Notes: generated by a model not told the origin, from the letters alone. Positions 45,157-55,329 are shown, numbered from the stretch's first letter. The stretch is 64,000 nucleotides of DNA from Micropruina sp. (GCA_016711205.1 JADJTM010000003.1:434001-498000), one strand, 5' to 3'. Made by a program: numbers and translations.

Positions 45157-46464
45157 GTGCCGCGCGTCCGCAACCCCATGATCGTCAGCCTGCTCGGGCT
45201 GCGGGGCAACGGACGGGCCTGCGTCTACACCGAGCCCATGTGGGGCATCTCGATGGCGCTGGTGTTGCCCTACGCGTCGGTGTTCATGCTGGCGCTCGGC
45301 GTGCACGACCAACAGATCGGCCTGCTGGCCACCATCTCGATGCTCTCGCAGACGGTGTTCGGGCTGCTCAGCGGGGTGATCACCGACAAGCTCGGACGGC
45401 GGGCGACCACAGCCTTCTTCGACATCGTCGCCTGGGCGATCCCGTGCCTGATCTGGGCGGTGGCGCAGAATTTCTGGTACTTCCTGGTCGCCTCGGTGAT
45501 CAACGGAGCCTGGCAGGTGACGCAGAACTCCTGGGACTGCCTGCTGGTCGAGGACGTGCCGCGAGGCGAGCTGACCAAGGTGTATTCGCTGGTCAAGGTG
45601 GCCTCGGACTTCTCCGCGCTGTTCGCGCCGATCGCGGCCGTGCTGGTCGCCCAGCTGGGCCTGGTGCCGGCCGTCCGGATTCTCTATGTGAACGCCTTCG
45701 TGATCATGTCGCTCAAGATCGTGATCCTGTACCGGTGGTCCACCGAGACCCAGACCGGACGGCAGCGCCTGGCGCAGACCCGAGGCGTCAGCATCTGGCG
45801 GCTGCTGCGGGAATACCGTGGCGTGCTCGGGCTGATCCTGCGTTCGCGGGGCACCATCTTCTCGCTGGTCCTTTCCGCCCTGGTCAGCGCGGTCGCCCTG
45901 GTCAACGGCACCTTCTGGCAGGTCGTGATCAATCAGCGGCTCGCCGTGCCGGACCCCCTGCTGCCGTTCTTTCCGATGGCCCGCTCGCTGCTGTCGGTGC
46001 TGTTCCTGTTCACCGTCATTCCATGGCTCACCCACGCCAAGCACCTGCGGCGTCCGACGCTGTGGGGATTCGTCGCCTACCTGGCCGGCCAGGTTCTGCT
46101 GGTGCTGATCCCGGCGCCGGCCGGGACCGCGCAGGCGTCCACCTACGCGTTGCTCGGTGTCTGCCTGCTGCTGGACGCGTTCGGCGCCGGCATCCTGTTC
46201 ATGCTGTCGGAATCGCTGGTGGCGCTGCACGTCGACCGCGACGAGCGGTCCCGGGTGATGGCGATCCAGCGCACGTGCGTGATGCTGGCCACGGCGCCGT
46301 TCGGCTGGATCTCGGGCTGGCTGTCGTCCATGGACCGGCGGCTGCCGTTCGTGCTGACCGCGGCGTTACTGCTGCTCGGGGTGCTGGTGACGGCCCGGTT
46401 CTGGGTGACCACGCATTCAGAGCCCGATCCGCAGGCGATCGTGCCGCACGATCCGATCGGCTGA
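45157..46464 (+). CDS. MFS transporter
   Basis: About 435 aa with twelve membrane segments. The loop GVITDKLGRRATTAFFDI after the second segment is the MFS signature. A longer cytoplasmic loop near residue 195 (TETQTGRQRLAQTRG) splits the halves. Substrate unknown. The start is uncertain: TTG at 45145 overlaps the previous stop, GTG 45157 is my choice, and ATG 45178 is possible. It is followed at once by repeats. Confidence 0.82.
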   Translation: MPRVRNPMIVSLLGLRGNGRACVYTEPMWGISMALVLPYASVFMLALGVHDQQIGLLATISMLSQTVFGLLSGVITDKLGRRATTAFFDIVAWAIPCLIWAVAQNFWYFLVASVINGAWQVTQNSWDCLLVEDVPRGELTKVYSLVKVASDFSALFAPIAAVLVAQLGLVPAVRILYVNAFVIMSLKIVILYRWSTETQTGRQRLAQTRGVSIWRLLREYRGVLGLILRSRGTIFSLVLSALVSAVALVNGTFWQVVINQRLAVPDPLLPFFPMARSLLSVLFLFTVIPWLTHAKHLRRPTLWGFVAYLAGQVLLVLIPAPAGTAQASTYALLGVCLLLDAFGAGILFMLSESLVALHVDRDERSRVMAIQRTCVMLATAPFGWISGWLSSMDRRLPFVLTAALLLLGVLVTARFWVTTHSEPDPQAIVPHDPIG

Positions 46465-46489
46465 TCGGATCGCACACTGACCCGGGTGA

Positions 46490-46584
46490 GCAGGAATGCG
46501 GAACCGTCCCCGATTCCTGCTCAGCCCATTCCTGCACCGCGTCCGGGTGAGCAGGAATGCGGAACCGTCCCCGATTCCTGCTCA
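46490..46584. repeat. Two full GGAACCGTCCCC hairpin repeats between convergent genes
   Basis: Cores at 46500-46511 and 46561-46572 with full arms (GTGAGCAGGAATGC ... GATTCCTGCTCAGCCCA), period 61 bp. The right arm of the second copy contains the TCA (46582-46584) that is the stop codon of the giant gene on the minus strand. Confidence 0.88.
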
Positions 46585-49500
46585 GCCCACGCTGCCCAAC
46601 TCGAACTCGTCCGCGTAGATCAACCGGTTCTCCCTGGTCGGGTCGCTGTGCGGGTTGCCCAGATCGGACGGGTCGCCGGCGAAGGTCTCCCACTCCTCGA
46701 TCCGGACGCGGTGCGTTCCCGGCGTGGTCGGACGGGCGAACGGCAGGCCCTCCGGCACGTCCAGTTCGCCGGTCCAGACCAGGTTCGCCAGCGAGCCGGC
46801 ATACCCCCGCACGGTCAGGTCGGTCTGGGTGATCGTCGTCCAGGCCAGGTCGCTGGTCGCGCCCGCGTCCCGGGTCTGCAGCTTGGCCCGCAGCACCCGG
46901 TTGGCGCCCACCGCGGCCACCCCGGCCAACGCCCTCGCGGCCGCCGACAGGCCCACCATGCTGACCGCGCGGCCACCGGCCGCCCCGACGTCGCCGTCGT
47001 GATAGCCGACCGGGCCGGAGACCAGCACCCGCACCCGACCCTCGCTGGTGCGGCTCACCGCCGCCGTGCGTTCGGGCACGATCTGCACGAAGTCGCACCG
47101 CACCGGCTTGCTGATGTGCCGCCCGTCCACGCTCCACGGCTGGTACCGGACCAGCGCCAGCTGCACGAACGGCCAGAACCGCGCCGGGAAGCCGATGTCG
47201 ACGAACCACTTGCGACGTTCCTCGTTGTACTGCGGCCGGTACGGAACCACCATCACTTTCACGTTCGGATCCTCAGCCGACGGCAGCAGCTCCGGCTTTC
47301 CGGACGGTCCGGCGATCGAGTCGTAGTCGTCCAGCCCGATCGCGCCGAGCAGGTCGGTGACCTGCACCGCCTCCCGGTCGGCCACATCGCTGCCGGCCCA
47401 GAACGGGTCGCCGCCCCACTGGCTGGTGAACGTGGTCTCCGGACGGGCACCCATCGCCAGCACCACGCCAACCTGCTCGTCGGCACCGGTGGTGAACCAC
47501 GGCCGCTCCAGGTACACCCGCACGCCCGAGCGCCGGGTGCGCCGCCGCGCCAGCGGTTGGTCGGGCTCGGTGCCGTCCTCCCAGCGGAACAGCGGGATCA
47601 CCGAATGCACCATCGGCGGCGCCGGCAGCGAGGTGTTCGGCACGTGCAGCGTGATCTCAGCGCTGACCGTGCTTCGTCCGTCGTCGACCGGCAGCGCCGG
47701 ATCCTCGGACGGCGCCATCGGCGCGAGTTCGTCCGGCGCGAAGTACTCGCGGAACCGGGTGGTCGCCCGCAGCCGGTAGTGCACCAGCCGGTGCCGGGTG
47801 TCGCCGAACTCGTGGACGGCCCGATGCGAACGCACGTGACCGACCACCTGATCGTTGTAGGTGTGGTCGGGGTGCCCGCCGGCCAGCACCGCGATGTCCT
47901 CCCACGGCTCGATGGCGGTCTGCGCCGCCACCTGGCGTTGATTCGGCAGCGTGTGCCACTGGGGGTTCGACAGGTCGTCCAGCACCTCGTCCCACCGGGC
48001 GTCGACGATCAGCGAATCGGTGCTGGGTCCGTGCAACTCGACCCCGCCGAGCAGCATCACGTTGGTGGCGTTCTGTGCCCGGTAGATGCGGAACCCGATC
48101 GGTTCCGGCGCCGCGATCGGACGCGGGACGGCGTGCACGAGGGTCAGTGCCGACGGGGGCGTCAGCGGCCACAGCCAGCCGTTGGCGGCCGCCTGCGCGA
48201 CGCCGGGCAGTTGCCGGATGGCCACCGGCAGTTGCAGCCAGACACCCAGCAGGTCCAGGTCGTCCAGGGTGAACGACGACGACACCCTGGCGCGCAGCGC
48301 GGTGCCGTGCGGCAGCGAGAGCGTGATCAGGTGCGGCTCGACCCGTCCGTTCAGCTCGTCGGCACCGTCGAGCACCAGCCGGTAGCCGTCGATCGCCGGC
48401 CAGGCGGACGGCTCGTCGGCGGTGGGCAGTGCGCCCGGGTAGCGCGCGGTGAAGCCCTCCACGCCGAACGGCGGCACGATCGACCACTCGGCACCGGCGT
48501 CGGGAAACACGAAGCCGAGGCCGCGGGCCAGCACGTCCGGCAGGTACGGGGTGTGCACCAGGTCGGTGTCGTGCACCACGTACTGACCGGACGCCGGCGC
48601 CTCCCCGGGCGGCAGCGGCAGGGTCTTCAACTCACCCGGCGACGCGCCGGGGCCGTTGACCAGCGCGATGCCGTTCTGCGGCTCACGGATCGAGGGATCG
48701 TCCAGCCGGGGCACGTCCAGGTCGAACAGGGTGCCCGACTCGCGGATCGCGGCGTGCAGCCACAGGTCGCGGGCCGAAGCGTCCGGCGACGCGATCGCGG
48801 CGTCGAAGGCCCCGTGCTGCTCGGCCTCGAGCTGGCTGGTCTTGGGTGGCACCAACTGCCGTTCACAGGTGGCCTCTCGGCCCGGGGTGGACGCCGCGTA
48901 CTCGGCCGCGGTGCCCGAAGTCACCACCAGCGATGCGGGATCCTGGCTCACCCATGAGCGGATCACCAGCACCTGGTTCGACTCGCCCTCGGTGAACAGT
49001 CGGCGCGGCACGATCGCCGGCGGCGGCACCGGCTGCCAACGCACGAACGGCAGCTCGGCCGAGACCGCCACGGCCTCGGCGGTGCCGATCGGGCCGGCCA
49101 GCACGTCCCGGTCCAGGCCCAGCCCGGAGCGGATCACCGCCGGGTTCAGCACCGCCGTCGCGCTGGGTGCCAGGTCGTCGTCGGCCAGTCCGCTGGCCAG
49201 TGCGCTGCGCACCTGCGCCAGCGCGGACGGCGCCTGCTCGGTCACCTCGCCGCGCTTGACCTGCAGCCGTCCGACGATCTGCGGCATCACCTCGGCGAGC
49301 CGCAGGCCGGCCCCGTCCTGGCCGGCCTCCATCGCCTGCACCGCGACCTCTGCCTCGATCGGACGATCCCGCACCCGGCTCAGCGCGCCGGCGCGGAAGC
49401 TGCGCAGGGCAGCCAGGTCGACGGTCTGCACCGCCACGACCTGCTCAGCCTCGGGCTGGCCCTCGGCGGGCGGTTGCCCCTCTTCATCCGGCGGCCGCTG

Positions 49501-51231
49501 CTCGTCCGCGGGCTTGCCGAACCGGTGCGGCCGCGAGTTGCAGGCCAGGTCGACACCCCAGACCCGAAAGCTGTAGCGCCGTCCGAACCGCAGCCGGGGC
49601 AGCGTGCCCGGCGCCGCGGCCCGCTCGATCAGCACCGGTGTGGACGGGTCGGCGGGCGGTTGCGGATCGGTGACGACTCGTTCGACGCCGCCCTCGTTGA
49701 CCACCGGCAGTGCCGGACGGGCTGCGGACAGACTCCACCCGTCCCAGCCGAACACCGCCTCGTGGACGTGGATCGGTGACGTCTGCTTGCCCGCATGGGT
49801 GGGCGCCGATTCCTGCAGAAAGGCGACGTCGTCGAACTCGAGCGAGCGCCCGCCGACCACGTCGGCCTTCACGTGCACCTGATGCAGGGACCGCCAGAGG
49901 CCGGTGTGATCGTCGTGCACCTCGACCCGGACGCCCTGCATCACGTCCTCGGTGGTGAGCAGCGGGGTATCGGGTGCGGGCTGCATGGGTGGCTGGTTGC
50001 GCACCCCGTCCAGCACCGAGGTCTGTCGGCCCATCGCGCCGGCGGTGGTGGCCCCGTTGTTCTTGCGGGCCACGGTGAACCCGGTGGTGCGCAGCGCCGG
50101 AGGAGCGGCGTTGGCGGGGGCACCCTGCAGCGCCGCAGCGACGGTGCGCGGGTAGCTCGACAGGTACTGCTCGGTCTTGAGCGCCGCACCGTCCGGGTCG
50201 AGATCGAGCAGGTCGAACGAGTCCGCGTTGCCGACCGGCAGGCGTCCGTTGATCCACTGCGACTCGTTCTCGGCCCGGCTGACCAGCGCCCGTCCGACGC
50301 TGCGGGTGGCGACCCGAACCACCTTGGTGGCGTCCTCACGGTTCGGGATCAGAATGCGGCCCAGCAGCCATTCGCTGCTCGCCAGCCGATCGGGGTCGGA
50401 GCGCACGTCGACCACCAGCCCCAGCTTGCGCTGCAGCGGCCCGTGATCGTTGACGAGCGACACCCGGGAGTGGAAGTCGGGAATCTGCTTCTCGGGCGGC
50501 GGTGGGCCGGGGTTGTCGGGATCGGGCCGGCGCTGGTAGGCCGTCTCCTCTTCGGGGTGGGAGTAGAACCGGCGGGCGCGGTGCAACTCCAGCATGGAGG
50601 CGGCCAGCGCGGTGCCACCCAGCAGATTGTCGGGCACCGCGCCGTTGGCGAAGTACTCCCGTGGGTCGCGGAACTCGGCCAGCGGCACCCGCTCGCGGGT
50701 GGCGGCGTCCAGCGCTTCGGTCAGGCCGGTCTCGAAGCGTCCGACCAGGTCGAGCGGGTTGAACCGTTGCCGGCCCTCGCCGTCGCCGCTCAGCGTTCCG
50801 AAGATGTCGGGACCGTACCAGGGCAGCTGCTGCACGGTGGGCGCCTCGACGCCGTTGACCATGGTGGCCATCAGATTGACCATGCGGGCGATGCCGGTGG
50901 TGGCACCGGGGTGGAAGGTGCGCCACGGACGTTGCGTCCACTCCGGAGGGGTGTAGGAGTTCACCGGGGTCTCCGGGGGAAACACCTCCTCCCACAGCCC
51001 GTCCTCGATCGCCTCCAGCAGCGGCTCGCAGCCCAGCTCACCGTTCTGGTCCTCCAGCATGAACCGCGCTTCGGCAAGGGCCTTCGTCCAGTGCTGGAAG
51101 AGCTCGGTGACCGCGAGGGTGTCGCGCGGATCGTCCACCTCGATGTCGGGCGAGACGAACAACGAGACGTGGAACGGATCGTCCGGGCTGCACGAGTAGG
51201 GCAGGGCGACGACGGTGAATTGCTCACGCAT
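46582..51231 (-). CDS. Giant protein of unknown function (1549 aa), second gene of a two-gene unit
   Basis: No known family is assigned. The protein has no signal peptide and no membrane segment. The N-terminus reads FHVSLFVSPDIE. A Pro-rich stretch (GPPPPEKQIP) is near residue 242. Fibronectin-III-like endings occur at FRVWGVDLACNS (about residue 550) and HYRLRATTRFREYF (about residue 1154). The C-terminal 300 residues contain RPWFTTGADEQVGVVLAMG and VRIEEWETFAGDP. Composition suggests many beta-sandwich domains. The ATG lies 3 bp after the stop of the 1344-aa gene, whose last codons hold the GGAGG, so the two are translationally coupled. Its stop lies in a REP repeat arm. Confidence 0.85.
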   Translation of the reverse strand: MREQFTVVALPYSCSPDDPFHVSLFVSPDIEVDDPRDTLAVTELFQHWTKALAEARFMLEDQNGELGCEPLLEAIEDGLWEEVFPPETPVNSYTPPEWTQRPWRTFHPGATTGIARMVNLMATMVNGVEAPTVQQLPWYGPDIFGTLSGDGEGRQRFNPLDLVGRFETGLTEALDAATRERVPLAEFRDPREYFANGAVPDNLLGGTALAASMLELHRARRFYSHPEEETAYQRRPDPDNPGPPPPEKQIPDFHSRVSLVNDHGPLQRKLGLVVDVRSDPDRLASSEWLLGRILIPNREDATKVVRVATRSVGRALVSRAENESQWINGRLPVGNADSFDLLDLDPDGAALKTEQYLSSYPRTVAAALQGAPANAAPPALRTTGFTVARKNNGATTAGAMGRQTSVLDGVRNQPPMQPAPDTPLLTTEDVMQGVRVEVHDDHTGLWRSLHQVHVKADVVGGRSLEFDDVAFLQESAPTHAGKQTSPIHVHEAVFGWDGWSLSAARPALPVVNEGGVERVVTDPQPPADPSTPVLIERAAAPGTLPRLRFGRRYSFRVWGVDLACNSRPHRFGKPADEQRPPDEEGQPPAEGQPEAEQVVAVQTVDLAALRSFRAGALSRVRDRPIEAEVAVQAMEAGQDGAGLRLAEVMPQIVGRLQVKRGEVTEQAPSALAQVRSALASGLADDDLAPSATAVLNPAVIRSGLGLDRDVLAGPIGTAEAVAVSAELPFVRWQPVPPPAIVPRRLFTEGESNQVLVIRSWVSQDPASLVVTSGTAAEYAASTPGREATCERQLVPPKTSQLEAEQHGAFDAAIASPDASARDLWLHAAIRESGTLFDLDVPRLDDPSIREPQNGIALVNGPGASPGELKTLPLPPGEAPASGQYVVHDTDLVHTPYLPDVLARGLGFVFPDAGAEWSIVPPFGVEGFTARYPGALPTADEPSAWPAIDGYRLVLDGADELNGRVEPHLITLSLPHGTALRARVSSSFTLDDLDLLGVWLQLPVAIRQLPGVAQAAANGWLWPLTPPSALTLVHAVPRPIAAPEPIGFRIYRAQNATNVMLLGGVELHGPSTDSLIVDARWDEVLDDLSNPQWHTLPNQRQVAAQTAIEPWEDIAVLAGGHPDHTYNDQVVGHVRSHRAVHEFGDTRHRLVHYRLRATTRFREYFAPDELAPMAPSEDPALPVDDGRSTVSAEITLHVPNTSLPAPPMVHSVIPLFRWEDGTEPDQPLARRRTRRSGVRVYLERPWFTTGADEQVGVVLAMGARPETTFTSQWGGDPFWAGSDVADREAVQVTDLLGAIGLDDYDSIAGPSGKPELLPSAEDPNVKVMVVPYRPQYNEERRKWFVDIGFPARFWPFVQLALVRYQPWSVDGRHISKPVRCDFVQIVPERTAAVSRTSEGRVRVLVSGPVGYHDGDVGAAGGRAVSMVGLSAAARALAGVAAVGANRVLRAKLQTRDAGATSDLAWTTITQTDLTVRGYAGSLANLVWTGELDVPEGLPFARPTTPGTHRVRIEEWETFAGDPSDLGNPHSDPTRENRLIYADEFELGSVG

Positions 51232-51234
51232 GGG

Positions 51235-54200
51235 TCATTCCTCCGCGAAGGCGAGGCAGTAGTCGGTCCACAGGGGTGAGGTGAAGTCGGGCTGCACGCC
51301 CATCACCTCGGCGAAGGTCGGGTCGCCGTTGCTGCCCGCGAACGAGCGCTGGCAGGTGATCGAGACCGACTTGCTGAAGCAGAGCACCTTGACCTTGACG
51401 GTGATGGTGGCCGTGCCGGTGAGCTTGCCGCTGGGAAAGTCGTAGGTGAGCGACAGGTACAACTCGATGGAGGCGCTGATCAGGCCCAGCACGCTGACCT
51501 CGCCGCGCAGCCGGAAGTAGGCCGTGAGCGAGCCCTTGTCGGCCTCCATGCGCAGGTAGATGCCGATCGCCATCGACACCGACCCGGAGGCCACCCCCAG
51601 GTTGATGGACAGGTAGGCGCCGGCTTCGAGGCCGAGTTCGAGCACCTCGAGACCGCGCGGAGACAGCCGGATGGCGAACCAGCCGCCGCCGCCCAGGCAC
51701 AGCACGGCCAGGTTGAACGGACGCTCCCGGGTGCAGAAGCCGAAGCCGACCGAGACCACGTCGCCCAGGAACGGCACCCGCACGTCCGCCGACAGGGCCA
51801 TGTTCGACAGGCTGAACACGCCGATGGCCAGGTTGGGCAGTTCCAGGCTGAAGCCGGCCGTCACCCCGTCCGGTTTGACGTCGACGTAGGGGGGGTCGCT
51901 GAACCCGTCCAGCGGGATCAGTTGCTTGATGCGTTCGACGAAGCTGAGAATGCCGACGAACTCGATGTTGCCGACGGACGCGTCCACCTCGGCCTTGCCG
52001 GCGCTGCCGGCCTTGAACATCAGATGGTCGAACGGCAGCTTCATCATCGGTTCGCCGGGCGGCAGGATCAGTGCGAAGCCGCGCAGCTCGGCGAGAATGT
52101 CGACCTTGGGGTTTTGGCCCGCCTGACCCTCGACGGCCAGGGTGAGGCCGCGTTCGGGCAGTTCGAGCAGCGGCTCGCCGGCCACCATCAGCGACTTCAG
52201 CTTGGGCTGCCACTTGAACGAGAACCGGGCGTCGGCCACCGCGGTGGCGATGCCCTGCACGAAGTCGATCACCGACTGCACCATCTCGGCGTCGCCGGCC
52301 GCCTCACGCAGCAGCTTCGTCAGGCCGAGCAGCTGGTTGGCGGCCAGCGGGGTCAGCTTCGCGGCGGCCGCTTCGACGTCGTTCAGCGCGGCGGCCAGAT
52401 TGTTCAGCGCGGTGGCCAGATTGCCGGGAGCGTTGGCCAGGTCGCCGGGGGCGTCGATGATCGCCTGCAGCACCCCGTCCGCGGCCCCGACCACGCCGCC
52501 GACCAGGTTGGTCGCCGTGGTCGCGGCGTCGTTGGCCTTCGCCAGCACCTCGTTGGCCAGTGCGGCGCGGCCCTGCGCGATCAGGTCGTTCGCGGTCTGC
52601 TGAGCCTGGGTCAGACCCGCCTGGGCCTGGTCGGCCGCTTCGTTGACGGCCTGCTTGAGCTTCTTCAGGTCGCTCATCAGCGACTCGACCTTGGCCAGCG
52701 ATTCGGTGATCAGGGACGGTGCGTCGCGCAGGTCGATGCCGACCGCGTCCAGAATGTCGATCAGCGAGACGAAGCCGAACAGCTTCGGCAGCGCCGCTCC
52801 GAGGAACGCGACCGGGTCGAAGTCGCCGGCCGCGACCCCGGCCGGGTCGCCGACCGGGCCCTGCTTGCGCGACAGTGCGGCGATCGGCAGGGACGGCGCG
52901 ATGAAGCCGCCCGAACCGCCGCTGGAGGCGCCACCCGCCCCGAAGCCGAGCTTGGTGGGGGCGGTGAGTTCGGCCCACACCTGGCCCTCGTTGCCGGCGC
53001 CGAAGCCGTGGTCGAGCCAGGCTTTGGCGTAGCGGAACTCCTGCGGCCCGGTGGGCTTCATGCGTTCGACAGCCGGAATGGTGCTGAGGGCGGTGACCAG
53101 CCGCGGCACGGACGTGCCGAGCTGCGGGGTGCCGGTGAAGGTCAGGGCCACGGTGGGCACGGCGCTGTCGGATCCCCCCGGCTCGGACGGGGCGAACGAG
53201 ATGTTCTGGCCCAGCCCGTTGATCGCGCCCAGGTTCGCGAAGGCCGCGACGGGGTCCTGGGCGGCGGGGAAGGGCGGCTTGAAATGCTCGGCGACCCAGA
53301 CCAGCGGGGTGGGCAGCTTGACCTCGCGGTCGTCCGCATCGGTGCAGTGCAGCACGAACACGAAGGGTGCGCCGCCGACGAAGGGCACGAAGAAGGTGTC
53401 CTGCGCGGCACCCGGATCGGGCGAGAGCGTGGGCGTGATGGTGGGCGCGATCTCGACCCGCTTGAACGGGTTGTCGAGCGCGGAGTAGGTCTTGACCGGC
53501 TCGCCGACGACCAGGAACTTGCGCTGGTACAGGGCCGCCTTCGGGTTGGCCTTGCTCTTGATCTTGCGTTCGGTGACCTTGACCAGGGTGGCCCGGTGGC
53601 CGAAGGGGAACAGGTAGCCGGGGTAGGCGACCCGCACGTACTGGTCGCGTCCCATCGGAGCCTCGTGGTCCCACGACAGGATGGACGCGAGCCCGTGCTG
53701 CGACCATGGCATCGTCTCCCAGCCGCCGTGCAGATCGAGCCAGGCGCCCAGGCTCGACAGGTAGAGGCGGTCGGCGTCCACGGGGGTGGGGTCGGTGATC
53801 TTGACTCGCTCCCGGGCCCAGGTCTCGCTGGTCTGGCGCACCAGCATGTGCCGGTCCTTCGAATCCAGCGACATGCGCAGCGGCACGTTGTCGTGGCCGA
53901 ACTCGGTGGTGGCCCAGTCGTCGAAGCGCTCCCGGTCACGGGCCCACACCGCCCGGATCGACTGGGTGGCCTCGGTGACGGTGCCGTCCTGACGGTGACC
54001 CAGGCGCGTGTGCCAGAGCTCGACGGCGGTACCGGACGCGTCCGGCACCGGCTGGGCGGCGTGCGTCCAGCCGCTCTGCGCCGAGGGTGAGATGACCAGC
54101 CGGAACGGCGCCTCGATCGCGGTCTCGCTCAGCCCTGGCGGACGGCTCAGCTTTTCGGGGTTGCGGAAGATCGGCGGAATGCGCTTGGACGGAACGCGCC

Positions 54201-55269
54201 AGTCGGTGACCAGCTCGCTGATCGAGGTGCGCAGGTCGGGTGCGGCGAGGGTGGCCCGCAGCTGGGCGAGCGCCTTCGCGCGCTGGGAGATGCCGGCGGT
54301 GGAGCCGGCGGGGTGCAGCTCGATGAACGGGGGATCGACAGCGCCGTGCACGGCGATGCGTTGAATGATGCCGGCGTGTTCGAGCACCTGCACCAGCTGC
54401 GGATCGAAGGACGTGATGCGGTGCGGTGCACCCGGGGTGGCGAGCGGATGCACGGCCATTGTGTGCATCGCGAGGGCGTCCAGAAAGCCGCTGGTGCTGA
54501 CCGTGATCGTGGCGCCTGCGGGAATCTGCACGACCACCCGGCTGGCCCGCGCCGGTATGCCGCCGGTGGGAATGGACGGTTCGGGGTCGGTGCCGGCGGG
54601 AGACGGCAGCGGCTTCTTGCCCGGGTCGACCTCGTTCGGCACCGGCGCCTGGCCCTCGTAGGTGGCCTGTTCGCCCAGATGCTGAAACGGCAGGGTGAAG
54701 ATCAGCAGGCCGCCCGGTCCGTCCGCCGGTGCGGTGAGCACGCCATCGGCCAGATCGAGGCCGGCCGAGCTCACGATCAGCGAGACCAGGTCGGCCGAAC
54801 GGATCACCTCGAAGAAGTGATCGGGGTTCGCTTCGGGGGCGGGCGGCACCTGGGACTGCCCCTGCGGCAGACGCGGCACCCGGTGCGCCCATTCGATGTG
54901 CGGGTCGAGCAGAATCGGTGGAACGCGTGGATCGATCTCGAGCTGCACGCGTTGGCCCAGCTCGATCCCACCGCGGCGTTGCAGGCGCGGCTCCCTGGGA
55001 CGTTCGGCGGCCGGATCGACCGGGATGTCGACCGGAATGTCGACCGGAATGTCGACCGGAATGTCGACCGGCCGGTCGAGCCGAGGTTCACCGGCGCGCT
55101 TGCGCTTGCGGCCGACCTTGACCCGCTCGTCCAGTGCAGGTGAGAGCCGGATCGCCTCGGCGTCCAGCTGTTGTGGACGTTCGGCCGCCGGGTGTGCGCG
55201 CTCGATGTGCGGACGAGGTTTCACACGCTTGGACGTACGGCCGGGCAGCGGATCGATCGGTCCGGACAT
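51235..55269 (-). CDS. Giant protein of unknown function (1344 aa), first gene of a two-gene unit
   Basis: No known family is assigned. A basic, Pro-rich N-terminus (VGRKRKRAGEPRL) leads to four or five IPVD tetrapeptides near residues 66-82. A beta-rich part follows with LGAWLDLHGGWE (about residue 510) and QYVRVAYPGYLFPFGHRATL (about residue 540). Residues of roughly 850-960 form an Ala-rich helical, coiled-coil-like rod (ITESLAKVESLMSDLKKLKQ onward). The C-terminal 250 residues are alternating beta strands (GAYLSINLGVASGSVSMAIG) ending with two Cys. No signal peptide. AGGAGG stands 5 bp before the ATG. Structure suggests a secreted-machine or surface component, but this is inference only. 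Confidence 0.85.
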   Translation of the reverse strand: MSGPIDPLPGRTSKRVKPRPHIERAHPAAERPQQLDAEAIRLSPALDERVKVGRKRKRAGEPRLDRPVDIPVDIPVDIPVDIPVDPAAERPREPRLQRRGGIELGQRVQLEIDPRVPPILLDPHIEWAHRVPRLPQGQSQVPPAPEANPDHFFEVIRSADLVSLIVSSAGLDLADGVLTAPADGPGGLLIFTLPFQHLGEQATYEGQAPVPNEVDPGKKPLPSPAGTDPEPSIPTGGIPARASRVVVQIPAGATITVSTSGFLDALAMHTMAVHPLATPGAPHRITSFDPQLVQVLEHAGIIQRIAVHGAVDPPFIELHPAGSTAGISQRAKALAQLRATLAAPDLRTSISELVTDWRVPSKRIPPIFRNPEKLSRPPGLSETAIEAPFRLVISPSAQSGWTHAAQPVPDASGTAVELWHTRLGHRQDGTVTEATQSIRAVWARDRERFDDWATTEFGHDNVPLRMSLDSKDRHMLVRQTSETWARERVKITDPTPVDADRLYLSSLGAWLDLHGGWETMPWSQHGLASILSWDHEAPMGRDQYVRVAYPGYLFPFGHRATLVKVTERKIKSKANPKAALYQRKFLVVGEPVKTYSALDNPFKRVEIAPTITPTLSPDPGAAQDTFFVPFVGGAPFVFVLHCTDADDREVKLPTPLVWVAEHFKPPFPAAQDPVAAFANLGAINGLGQNISFAPSEPGGSDSAVPTVALTFTGTPQLGTSVPRLVTALSTIPAVERMKPTGPQEFRYAKAWLDHGFGAGNEGQVWAELTAPTKLGFGAGGASSGGSGGFIAPSLPIAALSRKQGPVGDPAGVAAGDFDPVAFLGAALPKLFGFVSLIDILDAVGIDLRDAPSLITESLAKVESLMSDLKKLKQAVNEAADQAQAGLTQAQQTANDLIAQGRAALANEVLAKANDAATTATNLVGGVVGAADGVLQAIIDAPGDLANAPGNLATALNNLAAALNDVEAAAAKLTPLAANQLLGLTKLLREAAGDAEMVQSVIDFVQGIATAVADARFSFKWQPKLKSLMVAGEPLLELPERGLTLAVEGQAGQNPKVDILAELRGFALILPPGEPMMKLPFDHLMFKAGSAGKAEVDASVGNIEFVGILSFVERIKQLIPLDGFSDPPYVDVKPDGVTAGFSLELPNLAIGVFSLSNMALSADVRVPFLGDVVSVGFGFCTRERPFNLAVLCLGGGGWFAIRLSPRGLEVLELGLEAGAYLSINLGVASGSVSMAIGIYLRMEADKGSLTAYFRLRGEVSVLGLISASIELYLSLTYDFPSGKLTGTATITVKVKVLCFSKSVSITCQRSFAGSNGDPTFAEVMGVQPDFTSPLWTDYCLAFAEE
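55027..55070. repeat. 12-bp in-frame tandem repeat (IPVD units)
   Basis: GTCGACCGGAAT is repeated at 55027, 55039, 55051 and (partly) 55063 inside the first giant gene, giving four consecutive IPVD units. Copy number change would lengthen or shorten the linker without breaking the frame. Confidence 0.9.
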
Positions 55270-55310
55270 GCGAACCTCCTAAGGAGTGCGGCACCGCCTG
55301 TCAGTCTGTG

Positions 55311-55329
55311 TGCACAGCGGCTGCACAGC
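55311..55329. promoter_or_regulatory. Direct repeat TGCACAGC upstream of the giant operon
   Basis: TGCACAGC occurs at 55311-55318 and 55322-55329, one helical turn apart (11 bp), about 45 bp upstream of the giant operon's first start. It is a plausible regulator site; nothing else stands out in 55270-55442. Confidence 0.35.

Noticed and set aside
51922..54090. 722-codon open frame opposite the first giant gene
   Set aside because: Shadow frame; biased towards Gly/Arg/Val/Gln with no recognisable motif, whereas the minus-strand frame has SD, coupling and structured sequence.
46582..55269. Giant genes as prophage tail or contractile-injection genes
   Set aside because: No portal, capsid, sheath, baseplate, lysis or integrase genes adjoin, and flanking genes are ordinary chromosomal genes.
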